From positions 1,646,501 to 1,710,500 of the forward strand of contig CANLEH010000001.1 of assembly GCA_947489665.1 (NCBI GenBank): DNA of 64,000 nt. Direction: 5' to 3'. Below are positions 10,510-19,896 of this stretch, in pieces (positions within the stretch are counted from its first letter, which is position 1; each line of letters opens with the position of its first letter). Both the position numbers and the translations under genes were made by a program. Below the pieces are notes generated by a model. It was not told the origin of the DNA, did not search any database, and saw nothing but the letters and a program-made list of their open reading frames with translations. This stretch comes from an uncultured Roseicyclus sp. (GTDB lineage: Bacteria > Pseudomonadota > Alphaproteobacteria > Rhodobacterales > Rhodobacteraceae).

Positions 10510-10626
10510 GGGAATGCCTATTTTCGCGTCATGTGCGCAAATGCGCCGCGACCTGCGCGCAGCCACGCCTTTTCCTCCGGGCGCTTGACGGTTAGGTAAT
10601 GTTTCAACTGCAATATTGGAAGAACC

Positions 10627-11406
10627 ATGCCCCGTCCTGTTATCGGCATCATTGGAAACCATTACCTCATCAATGATGAGTACCCGACCCACGCGGGCGG
10701 CACGATGAACTCCGAAGCCGTGGCAGAGGTTTCCGACGGCTTGCCGATGATCATCCCGTCGGATCCGCGTTTCGTCGATGTCGACCAGCTGCTTGAGGTG
10801 TGTGACGGTTTTCTTCTGACCGGCGGCAGGCCCAATGTGCACCCCGAGGAATATGGCGAGGACTATACCGACGCCCACGGCATGATGGACCGCAACCGCG
10901 ATGCGGTGGCTCTGGCCCTTGTGCGGGCCTGTGTGGATCGGGGCCAGCCCTTCTTGGGCGTGTGCCGCGGCTTTCAGGAGGTGAACGTGGCGATGGGCGG
11001 GTCGCTCTACCCCGAAATTCGGGATCTGCCCGGTCGTATGAACCATCGCATGCCACCAGATGGCACTATTGAAGAGAAGTTTGCCCTCCGCCACGAAGTG
11101 ACGTTTGGCGAGAATGGGCCGTTTCACCGGCTTATGGGCTCACAATCGGTGATGACGAACACCTTGCATGGGCAGGGCATCAAGGTGCCCGGTCCGCGTG
11201 TGGTTATCGACGGCCATGCCCCCGATGGCACGCCAGAAGCCATCTACATCGCCGACGCACCGGGCTTTACACTGGCCGTACAATGGCATCCCGAATATTG
11301 CGCCGCCGATGACCCGGTCTCGCGCCCATTGTTCGCAGCATTTGGCGAAGCCGCGCGGGAATGGGCGTCAGGCCGCAGGCCCGTGCCGGTCAGCGACGTG
11401 GCCTGA
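10627..11406 (+). CDS. Gamma-glutamyl-gamma-aminobutyrate hydrolase family protein (peptidase C26)
   Basis: LLTGGRPNVHPEEYGE; PFLGVCRGFQEVNVAMGGSLY; LAVQWHPEY. Confidence 0.9.
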   Translation: MPRPVIGIIGNHYLINDEYPTHAGGTMNSEAVAEVSDGLPMIIPSDPRFVDVDQLLEVCDGFLLTGGRPNVHPEEYGEDYTDAHGMMDRNRDAVALALVRACVDRGQPFLGVCRGFQEVNVAMGGSLYPEIRDLPGRMNHRMPPDGTIEEKFALRHEVTFGENGPFHRLMGSQSVMTNTLHGQGIKVPGPRVVIDGHAPDGTPEAIYIADAPGFTLAVQWHPEYCAADDPVSRPLFAAFGEAAREWASGRRPVPVSDVA

Positions 11407-11568
11407 GCGCCCCGGATAACCCTTGCTCCATGATGTTTGATTGAGGCAGGCTATTGCTTACGAAACGGCAATAGGCGCGGCTTGAGCGTCTTCCCTTTGC
11501 CGTGGCACCGCGCCCATGCCCGTTCAAACGGACCGGCGGCACGGATCGCGATAGAAAGGCCCACATAC

Positions 11569-12255
11569 ATGTTTTCAAGACTTTTCAGCAGCTCACTGGC
11601 CGTGTTGGCCTGTCTCAGCGCGCCCGCATTTGCCGATTGGGGCGCGAACCTGATCACGCTTGGGGCAGATGCGCCCGGGGCCACGGGGAGTGTTGAGTGC
11701 GCGCCAGGTGGCGTGACCGGCGCTGTTTGGGGCACGGGCACTTATACGTCCGACAGCTCTATCTGTACGGCAGCCGTTCACTTCGGTTGGATCACGCAGG
11801 CTGAGGGCGGAACGGTCAGCTTCCGTCAGGTCGGCGGGATGGATGCCTATCAAGGCTCGGACCAGAACGGCGTCACCTCATCGGACTATGGAAGCTGGGG
11901 GTCGAGTTTCCAGATCACGGGTGTCGTGCCTCTGGCAGGCGCACCCGCACATACCCCGATCGACTGGGGCACCAGCCTGGATGCAGCCGGGTTTGGCGAG
12001 GATAGCGGCAGCTTGCATACGTTCCAGTGCCCTCCGGGCGGCAATGCGAATTCCACGATCTGGGGCACAGATGTCTACACGTCGGACAGCCCCATCTGCG
12101 TTGCGGCTCTGCATCGCGGCTTGGTGGACCTCAACGCAGGTGGTGTTGTGACGGTTCTGGTTCTGGGCAATCAGCCCGCATACACCGGATCGGCCCGCAA
12201 CGGCGTCACGTCCACGGACTACCCCGCATGGGATCGCAGCTACGTCTTCCAGTGA
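11569..12255 (+). CDS. Secreted protein with two LCCL domains
   Basis: Signal peptide MFSRLFSSSLAVLACLSAPAFA; two copies of the LCCL core: WGTGTYTSDSSICTAAVHFGWI and WGTDVYTSDSPICVAALHRGLV. Confidence 0.85.
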   Translation: MFSRLFSSSLAVLACLSAPAFADWGANLITLGADAPGATGSVECAPGGVTGAVWGTGTYTSDSSICTAAVHFGWITQAEGGTVSFRQVGGMDAYQGSDQNGVTSSDYGSWGSSFQITGVVPLAGAPAHTPIDWGTSLDAAGFGEDSGSLHTFQCPPGGNANSTIWGTDVYTSDSPICVAALHRGLVDLNAGGVVTVLVLGNQPAYTGSARNGVTSTDYPAWDRSYVFQ

Positions 12256-12264
12256 AGCAAAATA

Positions 12265-12290
12265 GGCCCCGGCGCAGCGTTGCCGGGGCC
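12265..12290. terminator. Bidirectional hairpin terminator between convergent genes
   Basis: Perfect 9-bp stem GGCCCCGGC-N8-GCCGGGGCC between LCCL gene 1 (+) and a small gene (-). Confidence 0.6.
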
Positions 12291-12296
12291 CGTTGA

Positions 12297-12470
12297 CTAA
12301 GTCTGTTTCGCGCCGCGCATTTCCTTGATGTGCAGCCGGATTTTGTCCCACTTCCGGCTTTCGGCGGTGTTTTGCGCATCGCGGGCCTTTTGCGCAGCTT
12401 CGGCTTCGGCCTTGTCGCCATGGGCGGCGTACAGGGCATGGGCGTATTGAGTGATATCGCTTTGAAGCAT
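12297..12470 (-). CDS. Small conserved-looking protein of unknown function
   Basis: MLQSDITQYAHALYAAHGDKAEAEAAQKARDAQNTAESRKWDKIRLHIKEMRGAKQT. Confidence 0.6.
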   Translation of the reverse strand: MLQSDITQYAHALYAAHGDKAEAEAAQKARDAQNTAESRKWDKIRLHIKEMRGAKQT

Positions 12471-12699
12471 CTTCCAAATCCTCCAGGTCAGGGGTTCGGG
12501 AGCCTCAGTATAGCATTTTATCGCTGAAATTGCAGGTCCGGTGGGCTGCCAACACCCCAAGCCACGATATGGGGAAACTCCCCCAGTGTTTGGACCGGGG
12601 GCGCTTTGTAGGGTTTGGTCATACCGCAGATAGCGCGGTCTAGTTTGAACCCCTTCAGCCCGGCGCAATCCGGGACATTACATAACGAAAGACAAAGCC

Positions 12700-13407
12700 A
12701 TGTTTAAATCCGTCCTCATTACGGCTGCCACCCTCGCGAGCCTGACCCTTGGCGCAGGTGCTGCATTTGCCGATTCGCCGCCCGTTCCGCAAGCTGCGTG
12801 GTCAGCGTCCGCAGACAGCTTGGGTCTGAATTCCCATGGCGGGCGGATCACGCATCTTTGCACGCCCGGCGGGTCAGCCCATACGATCTGGGGTGCCGGC
12901 GACTACACCTCTGACAGCTCGATCTGCACGGCAGCCGTGCATGCAGGCCATATCACCTTCCTCAATGGTGGCCGCGTGGTTGTCGAGATCAACCAGGGCC
13001 GCGCGTCCTTTGATGGGGCGACCTGGAATGGCGTGACCTCGCACAGCTACGGCCAGTGGCCGCGCAGCTTCCGTATCGTCGGGTCGGAATTCGTGACGCC
13101 CGCACAAGTGATCGGTGCCAACACGAATGCAATTGATCTTGGCATCGCCGGGCAGGCGGGGTCGGTCCATTCCTTCATCTGTCCGCCCATCGGCAACAAC
13201 CCTTCGACGATTTGGGGCGATGGCGTCTACACCTCCGACAGTGCGATTTGTGTGGCAGCAGCCCATGCTGGCGTGATCCCTCGATCCTCGGGTGGTCGCG
13301 TCTCCATCGCGGTTAGCGGCGGGCGGTCCAGCTATGGCAGCACCCACCGCAATGGTATCCCGTCGCAGCCCTATGGCCAGTGGGGCGCATCTTACAGCTT
13401 CCGCTGA
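12700..13407 (+). CDS. Secreted protein with two LCCL domains (paralogue of 11569..12255)
   Basis: Signal peptide MFKSVLITAATLASLTLGAGAAFA; WGAGDYTSDSSICTAAVHAGHI and WGDGVYTSDSAICVAAAHAGVI. Confidence 0.87.
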   Translation: MFKSVLITAATLASLTLGAGAAFADSPPVPQAAWSASADSLGLNSHGGRITHLCTPGGSAHTIWGAGDYTSDSSICTAAVHAGHITFLNGGRVVVEINQGRASFDGATWNGVTSHSYGQWPRSFRIVGSEFVTPAQVIGANTNAIDLGIAGQAGSVHSFICPPIGNNPSTIWGDGVYTSDSAICVAAAHAGVIPRSSGGRVSIAVSGGRSSYGSTHRNGIPSQPYGQWGASYSFR

Positions 13408-13438
13408 AGCCTGGCGTTCGCTCATTTGACTGACAATC

Positions 13439-13467
13439 CGCCGCGCGAAAGCCCCCTTCGCGCGGCG
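13439..13467. terminator. Hairpin between convergent LCCL gene 2 and DNA ligase gene
   Basis: Perfect 11-bp stem CGCCGCGCGAA-AGCCCCC-TTCGCGCGGCG. Confidence 0.6.
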
Positions 13468-13480
13468 ATTTCGGTCGATG

Positions 13481-15079
13481 TCAGCCGTATTGCGCCAGCA
13501 TCTGGTTCAGGTCGTCGAGCGTGTTCGCTTCCTGCAGCGGTTTGTCCTTGCGCCACCGCGCCATGCGCGGAAAGCGCAACGCAACGCCGGACTTGTGGCG
13601 CGGGCTGGCCTGGATCCCTTCAAACGCGATCTCAAAGACGTGGTGCGGCGTGACTTGCCGCACCGGGCCAAACCGGTCGGTGGTGTTCTTGCGGACCCAC
13701 GCAGTGATCTCGCGGAATTCCGCATCCGTCAGTCCGGAATAGGCCTTGGTGAAGGGCACCAGATCGTTGCCGTTCCAAACTGCGAAGGTGAAATCGGTAT
13801 AGAGTGTCGCCCGCCTCCCGGAGCCTGCCTGTGCATAGATCATCACGGCGTCGATCGTGAGCGGATCAACCTTCCATTTCCACCAATCGCCCTTCTTCCG
13901 GCCCGCAAGATAAGGTGCGTTCAGGCGCTTCAGCATCAGCCCTTCGGCCCCAATTTCGCGACTGATCGCGCGTGCTTGGGCCAATCCGTCCCAATCGTCG
14001 GCCGCAACGCGCGGACTGATCCGAAGGGGAAGGACGGGCGGAAGGGCTGCGATGGCCTCCTCAAGGATCGAACGGCGGTCTGCCAGTGGCGTTTGGCGCA
14101 GATCAGCGCCCTGCCATTCCAGCAAATCGTAGGCCATTAGAATGCAGGGCGCCTCAGTCAGCAACTTCTTGGGCACGGTTTTGCGCCCGATGCGGGGCTG
14201 AAGTTTGTTGAAGCTGAGCGGGGCCTCGGCTGCACGATCATAGGCCAGAACCTCACCATCGATCACGGTGCCAGACGGTAGAAAGTCGATGAGTTGCGCG
14301 AATTCCGGGAACCGATCTGTCATCAGCTCTTCGCCCCGCGACCAGAGGTAGCGTTCGCCGCCGCGCAGGATCAACTGACCGCGGATGCCGTCCCATTTTC
14401 TTTCCGCAAGCCAATCACTTACGTCCCCAAGTTCATGTGATTCCTGTTCAAGCTGATAGGCAAGGTAAAACGGATAGGGTCGGCTGAGATCCGCTGTCGG
14501 ATCGGGGGCTTCGATCAGGCTTTCCCAGGACACGCTGTCAGGTGACCAATCCCCCATCAGGCGGTGGGTCAGCTCTGCCTCTTCAATGCCGGTTGCCTTG
14601 GCGAGCGCCCGCGTCATCAGCTTTTGGCTCACACCCATGCGCCAGCCGCCGGTTATGAGCTTGTTGAACACGAACCGCTCAATGGGCGGCAGGCCGTCCC
14701 ATGCCTCAAGGATCGTAGCCTTGCGCACGTCGTCCTCGGCATTGTCGAGCCCGCGCAGCGTGGCGATCCACGCGCTCAGGCTCTTTTCGACGCGCGATTG
14801 CGGCTCTGGCAGGACCAGGGCGATGGTTTCGCTCAGATCACCCACAACTGGGTAGCAGGCCTCAAACAGCCACAGCGGAATCCCGGCATGTTCCGCCGCC
14901 CATTCCCGCAGTTTCGTGGTGGTGATCGCGCGGCGGGGGCGGCGACCCGACAGGAGTGCTATGGTCCAGATCTTGTCGTCTTCAGGGGCGGACGCGAAGT
15001 AATCCGCAAGTGCTGCCGTTTTCACGCTGGTTTTGGTGGTTTGATCCAGCGCTGTGAAAAGGGCGGCGAAGTCCTTCAT
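13481..15079 (-). CDS. ATP-dependent DNA ligase (cisplatin damage response / LigC-type)
   Basis: MKDFAALFTALDQTTKTSVKTAALADYFASAPEDDKIWTIALLSGRRPRR; AERKWDGIRGQLI (nucleotidyl Lys motif); VIDGEVLAYD; KRLNAPYLAGRKKGDWWKWK. Confidence 0.92.
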   Translation of the reverse strand: MKDFAALFTALDQTTKTSVKTAALADYFASAPEDDKIWTIALLSGRRPRRAITTTKLREWAAEHAGIPLWLFEACYPVVGDLSETIALVLPEPQSRVEKSLSAWIATLRGLDNAEDDVRKATILEAWDGLPPIERFVFNKLITGGWRMGVSQKLMTRALAKATGIEEAELTHRLMGDWSPDSVSWESLIEAPDPTADLSRPYPFYLAYQLEQESHELGDVSDWLAERKWDGIRGQLILRGGERYLWSRGEELMTDRFPEFAQLIDFLPSGTVIDGEVLAYDRAAEAPLSFNKLQPRIGRKTVPKKLLTEAPCILMAYDLLEWQGADLRQTPLADRRSILEEAIAALPPVLPLRISPRVAADDWDGLAQARAISREIGAEGLMLKRLNAPYLAGRKKGDWWKWKVDPLTIDAVMIYAQAGSGRRATLYTDFTFAVWNGNDLVPFTKAYSGLTDAEFREITAWVRKNTTDRFGPVRQVTPHHVFEIAFEGIQASPRHKSGVALRFPRMARWRKDKPLQEANTLDDLNQMLAQYG

Positions 15080-15957
15080 GTGTTGGCTTTGATAAAGCTG
15101 GCCAATTCGGCGATGGCGCGGTCTGCGACCGGCATCAAACCCGCATGAAGATGCCAGACATGCATCAGGCCGGGCCATAGATCGAGCGTGGCCTCGTCTA
15201 TCGCCTCAGCAATCTGCGCGCTGTCTTGCGCCAAAGCCTCGCCCTCTGCGGCCTGGATCAGCGTGGGTGGCAAGCCGGTCAGATCGCCAAGAAGGGGCGA
15301 TATCTTCGGATTGGTCCGATCCAGTCCAGGCAGGTAGGCATCCTTGATCCGGGCGGGCCATTGCGGTGGGATAAGAAGTTCGTTGCTTGCGCCTTCGAAC
15401 CGTTCCTCAACCTCGCCCGACAGATCAGCCACCGGCCCGATGAGGCAGACGCATTTGGGCAAGGGAAGGCCGGTGTCGCGGGCATGTTGCAAGACCGACA
15501 GCGCAAGGCATCCGCCGGCGCTGTCGCCGCCTATGGCAACCGGTGGCGTGCCAGCTTCGACCAGGCGCTCATAGGCTGCGATCACGTCCTCCCGCGCGGC
15601 AGGAAAGGGATGTTCCGGCGCAAGGCGATAGCGCGGCCCATAGGCGCGCAGCCCGGTGGCCTGCGCAAGGGCTCCGATCAGGGGCGCATGCGTCCGGGGA
15701 GATCCCACGGTGAAGCCGCCGCCATGAATGTAAAGCAGGATGGGCGCGTCGCGGTCCACGCCGTCTGGGCGAAACCACAGCCCATCTGCCTTGTCGCGGA
15801 TCGGGATCATGCCGCTTGGCAATTTGCCCCCAAGGCGCGTGCTGATAGCGAACAGAACCCTGAGGATGCGCTGCGGCCCAACAAAGCGCAAAACCGCGCG
15901 CTCCAACGTGCGGGCCTGAAAGACAAAGAAACGATCAAGGGCGCCTAGGTTTTTCAT
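15076..15957 (-). CDS. Alpha/beta hydrolase (HSL-like esterase/lipase)
   Basis: LLYIHGGGFTVGSPRTHAPLIG; IGGDSAGGCLALSVL; overlaps both neighbours by 4 nt. Confidence 0.88.
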   Translation of the reverse strand: MKNLGALDRFFVFQARTLERAVLRFVGPQRILRVLFAISTRLGGKLPSGMIPIRDKADGLWFRPDGVDRDAPILLYIHGGGFTVGSPRTHAPLIGALAQATGLRAYGPRYRLAPEHPFPAAREDVIAAYERLVEAGTPPVAIGGDSAGGCLALSVLQHARDTGLPLPKCVCLIGPVADLSGEVEERFEGASNELLIPPQWPARIKDAYLPGLDRTNPKISPLLGDLTGLPPTLIQAAEGEALAQDSAQIAEAIDEATLDLWPGLMHVWHLHAGLMPVADRAIAELASFIKANT

Positions 15958-16961
15958 GCGGCAGTTTCCTCGGCTTCATCCAGGTCTTCGCCCCCGAATT
16001 CGGTCTGAACGATGCCCGCGTCATAGCCCTGTTCGCTGAGCCAATGGCTGAACTGTGCGGTGTATCCATGGGTGACAAAGACACGCTCGGCCCCGGTCTG
16101 CGCGATGGCCCAGTTCAAACCCTTCCAATCGGCGTGGTCGCTAACCACAAAGCCACGATCCGCCGCGCGCCTGCGACGGACGCCGCGCAGACGCATCCAA
16201 CCGGACGCAAACCCGGTCGAGACGGCCCCAAACCGCTTCATCCACGCCGATCCAAGGGCCGAAGGTGGGGCCAGAACAATCGCATTGGGATGGCTTTTCG
16301 CATCCACGCCATCCACCACAGGGACGGTGTCGGGCAGGGTAAGCCCTTGGTCGCGCAGGACTTTGTTGGTGGCCTCAACCGCGCCATGGGTCAGGATCGG
16401 ACCAATTGCGGGATCAAGCAGTCGCAAGATGCGTTGCGCTTTGCCAAGCGCATAGACGCCAAGGACGGCGCGTTTGCCCTCGGCCGCGCACGTCGCCCAC
16501 CACCCGTTCAGATCGCGCGCGAGGACCTCTTGCTCGGGCCAATCGTAGATCGGCAGCCCGAAGGTGCTTTCGGTAATGAAGGCGTGGCATTTGACCGGTT
16601 CAAATGGCTCTGAAAGGCCATCGTCGATCACCTTGTAATCGCCAGAGGCAACCCAGACCTCGCCGTCAACCTCCACCCTGATCTGGGCGGAGCCCGGAAC
16701 ATGTCCGGCGGGATGGAAGCTGATATCGGCGTCGCCAATCCGGTGTTTGAGACCATAGGGCGTGGTTTCCATGCGGATATCACCCAGGCGGTGGCGCATT
16801 ACGGGCGCTGCCGCTTCAGTTGCCAGATAGGCCCCCATGCCAGGTCGCGCATGGTCAGAATGACCATGGGTGATCAATGCGCGCGGAACCGGCCGCCAGG
16901 GGTCGATATAGGCATCAGCGGCCGGGCAGTAGATGCCCGCTTCGGTGAATTCCAAAACCAT
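15954..16961 (-). CDS. Ligase-associated DNA damage response exonuclease (MBL fold)
   Basis: ALITHGHSDHARPGMGAYLATEAAAPVMRHR; FHPAGHVPGSAQIRVEVDGEVWVASGDYK; FITESTFGLPIY. Confidence 0.9.
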   Translation of the reverse strand: MVLEFTEAGIYCPAADAYIDPWRPVPRALITHGHSDHARPGMGAYLATEAAAPVMRHRLGDIRMETTPYGLKHRIGDADISFHPAGHVPGSAQIRVEVDGEVWVASGDYKVIDDGLSEPFEPVKCHAFITESTFGLPIYDWPEQEVLARDLNGWWATCAAEGKRAVLGVYALGKAQRILRLLDPAIGPILTHGAVEATNKVLRDQGLTLPDTVPVVDGVDAKSHPNAIVLAPPSALGSAWMKRFGAVSTGFASGWMRLRGVRRRRAADRGFVVSDHADWKGLNWAIAQTGAERVFVTHGYTAQFSHWLSEQGYDAGIVQTEFGGEDLDEAEETAA

Positions 16962-17059
16962 GGGCAGGAAGATAGGGCCTTAACGGGTCCGGGGCGAGGG
17001 GTTGGTTGCGCAGCCCGCTCCGGGAACTGCCAAGACCATGCCTGGACGGTGGTAAAGGG

Positions 17060-18139
17060 TCACTCCCCGGGCGGCAAAAGGGATATCTCACTATCGGCCT
17101 CAAGCTCACGAATGGCCGCGATGACCTCGGCCATTGCCGCTTCACCCTCTTCGGGCTTTGGGGCGCTTCGCGCCTCGGCATCGTCGCGCATCTGTTCCGC
17201 CAAACGTTTCGACATGTTTTCCAGCAGGAATTCCACCGTCAGCGGGGCCGCGGATTTGCCAGCGGCCAACGCCGTTACGGCAGTCTCACCGTCCACCTTG
17301 CGCATGATAAGCGGCACATCGGCCGGTTCCACCCGTGTCGGGATGTGCGGGAAGGCAAAGATGGATTTGCGCACCTCGGCTGCAAAGGGCTCATCACGCG
17401 CTTGTAACCCCTCAAGCATCCGGTCGCGCGCCTCCTGCGGAGTCGCATTCAGGATCGCGCCTACCCGTTCTGCCGCCGCTTTCTCGAACGCATTGATGGG
17501 CGCAGAGTCCAGAACACCCGCCAAATGCACACCGATCCGGTCCACAAGGTCAGGCGTAATGGTTTCGGTCAGGGCCATGGAATGCGCCAGAATATCAGAC
17601 CGATCCGCGGGCAGTTCCCCAAGCAATTCGGCCGCCTTGGCGACACCGAGTTTGGAAAGAAGGACTGAGCACACTTCGGCGCTTTCGCTGGCAAGAAGCG
17701 GGCGCAGGCGTTCAACCGGTTGACGGGAAATTCGGCCCCACGGATCGCTGGTATCGCTACGCTCGGCTGCTGCGCGTAGCTTTCCCAAAGCACCGGGCGC
17801 CAGATACGGCTCGAGCAATTCAACCGTTTCCGATAGATCGCGCGGGAAGCTGAGGGCCAGATTGTCGATCTGCCCGGTAAATTCCTGCACAACCTTGGCA
17901 AGCGTTGCCTTGTCGATATTCCCCAGGGCCGCGATCGTGTGCGCCAAAGTGTTTTGATCTTCGGCAGGCAGCTTGCTGACGCCAAGCGACACGCCATGGC
18001 CCAAAAGTAGCCGGACAATGACGGCGGCTTTTTGCTTTTTGCTTAGTTGACGCGGAGTGACGTCGACCATGCGAAAGTCGCTGTCGATTTCACCTTCCAA
18101 GACAATCGAGGAATGGTCCGTGGCAAAGGTATCTTGCAT
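17060..18139 (-). CDS. Divergent FliG-like flagellar motor switch protein
   Basis: SKKQKAAVIVRLLLGHGVSLGVSKLPAEDQ; DEPFAAEVRKSIFAFPHIPTRVEPADVPLIMRKVDGETAVTALAAG...FLLENMSKRLAEQMRDDAEA matches FliG M/C domains. Confidence 0.75.
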   Translation of the reverse strand: MQDTFATDHSSIVLEGEIDSDFRMVDVTPRQLSKKQKAAVIVRLLLGHGVSLGVSKLPAEDQNTLAHTIAALGNIDKATLAKVVQEFTGQIDNLALSFPRDLSETVELLEPYLAPGALGKLRAAAERSDTSDPWGRISRQPVERLRPLLASESAEVCSVLLSKLGVAKAAELLGELPADRSDILAHSMALTETITPDLVDRIGVHLAGVLDSAPINAFEKAAAERVGAILNATPQEARDRMLEGLQARDEPFAAEVRKSIFAFPHIPTRVEPADVPLIMRKVDGETAVTALAAGKSAAPLTVEFLLENMSKRLAEQMRDDAEARSAPKPEEGEAAMAEVIAAIRELEADSEISLLPPGE

Positions 18140-18292
18140 ATCAGGCGCCCCGTTTCGAAACCCGGGGTCGTGCGTAGCACCTTCGCGTTAAAAGAACGTA
18201 AGAGATGGCGGAAAAGCAGACTAAACTTTTAAGAAAAAGGACCGGGGCAATCGGGTTGCCACCGGTCCACAAAATCGATGTTGGCGTCGCTG

Positions 18293-18460
18293 TTAGCTTG
18301 ACGCGACTGCGACGCAGGCCATGGCGGTTGCGTCCCACATTGTACCGTCTGCGCAGCTGATGGCGGCCTCTTGAGTGCCATAGTCCCAATTGCATTGGGC
18401 TTGTGCCATAACCGGCACGAGCATCAGCACCGATGCGGTCAGAATGGTCTTGAGTGTCAT
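18293..18460 (-). CDS. Small secreted Cys-containing protein, likely transcribed with purB
   Basis: MTLKTILTASVLMLVPVMAQAQCNWDYGTQEAAISCADGTMWDATAMACVAVASS. Confidence 0.65.
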   Translation of the reverse strand: MTLKTILTASVLMLVPVMAQAQCNWDYGTQEAAISCADGTMWDATAMACVAVASS

Positions 18461-18524
18461 TTCGCGCGCTCCCGTTTCAAATCGTTGCATCTGAAAAGTA
18501 GCACGGCTTGACGCCGGGTCAAAA

Positions 18525-19832
18525 TCACGCTTCTCCGAAGACCCGCTTGAAGATCGTGTCCACATGTTTGGTATGGTAGCCCATATCAAATTTTTCGCGG
18601 ATCGCATCTTCACCCAAAGCGGCAACAACCTCGGCGTCAGCCAGAAGAAGCTCTTGGAAATCAAGGCGTTCCTCCCAGACTTTCAGCGCGTTGCGTTGCA
18701 CCATGGCATAGGCGTCTTCGCGGCTGACGCCCGCTTGCGTCAGTGCCAGAAGCACACGCTGCGACATGACCAGCCCGGGAAACTTGTTCATGTTCTCAAG
18801 CATGTTTTCGGGGAAGATCAGCATCTTTTCGACCACACCGGCCAGCCGGTTCAGGGCAAAGTTGAGGGTGATCGTCGCATCTGGCCCGATCATGCGTTCG
18901 ACCGAGGAATGCGAGATATCGCGCTCATGCCACAGCGCCACATTTTCCATCGCAGGGACAACCGCCATGCGCACCAGGCGGGCAAGGCCGGTCAGGTTCT
19001 CGGTCAGCACCGGGTTCTTCTTGTGTGGCATGGCGGAGGAGCCTTTTTGCCCCATCGAGAAGAACTCCGCCCCCTCCAGCACCTCCGTGCGCTGCATATG
19101 GCGGATTTCGACGGCGATGTTCTCGATCGAGCTGGCAATCACACCAAGCGTCGCAAAGAAGGCCGCGTGGCGATCGCGCGGGATCACCTGCGTGGAGATC
19201 GGCTCAGGCTCTAGCCCCAATTGCGCGCAGACATGTTCTTCGACTCGCGGGTCGATGTTTGCGAACGTGCCGACTGCACCGGAAATGGCGCCCGTGGCAA
19301 TCTCGGCGCGCGCGGCCTGCATCCGGGTCTTGTTGCGGTCCATCTCGGCATAGAAGCGTGCAAAGGTCAGGCCCATGGTGGTCGGCTCGGCGTGGATGCC
19401 GTGGGACCGGCCGACGCGCAGCGTATCCTTGTGCTCGTAAGCGCGGGTTTTCAGCGCGGCCAGAACACGGTCCAAATCGGCCAGCAGGATGTCCGCCGCG
19501 CGCACCAGTTGCACGTTCAGACACGTATCCAGCACGTCCGATGAGGTCATTCCCTGATGTACAAAGCGCGCCTCTTCACTGCCCACATGTTCGGCCAGAT
19601 GGGTCAGGAAGGCGATCACGTCATGCTTGGTGACAGCCTCGATCTCATCAATCCTTGCGACGTCGAATTCGACATCGTTGGCTTTCCACACGGCCTCCGC
19701 ATTTTCGCGCGGGATCACGCCCAGATCGGCCATAGCGTCGCAGGCGTGCGCCTCAATCTCGTACCAGATGCGGAACTTTGTGGCAGGCTCCCAGATGGCG
19801 ACCATCTCGGGGCGGGAATAGCGGGGGATCAT
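18525..19832 (-). CDS. purB: Adenylosuccinate lyase
   Basis: MIPRYSRPEMVAIWEPATKFRIWYEIE; GRSHGIHAEPTTMG; signature GSSAMPHKKNPV. Confidence 0.95.
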   Translation of the reverse strand: MIPRYSRPEMVAIWEPATKFRIWYEIEAHACDAMADLGVIPRENAEAVWKANDVEFDVARIDEIEAVTKHDVIAFLTHLAEHVGSEEARFVHQGMTSSDVLDTCLNVQLVRAADILLADLDRVLAALKTRAYEHKDTLRVGRSHGIHAEPTTMGLTFARFYAEMDRNKTRMQAARAEIATGAISGAVGTFANIDPRVEEHVCAQLGLEPEPISTQVIPRDRHAAFFATLGVIASSIENIAVEIRHMQRTEVLEGAEFFSMGQKGSSAMPHKKNPVLTENLTGLARLVRMAVVPAMENVALWHERDISHSSVERMIGPDATITLNFALNRLAGVVEKMLIFPENMLENMNKFPGLVMSQRVLLALTQAGVSREDAYAMVQRNALKVWEERLDFQELLLADAEVVAALGEDAIREKFDMGYHTKHVDTIFKRVFGEA

Positions 19833-19896
19833 GGGCTTGCCTTTCGCTGCGGCTTGTCGCTGTCTGATAGGCGGATCAACCGGAGGGAACAAGCCG

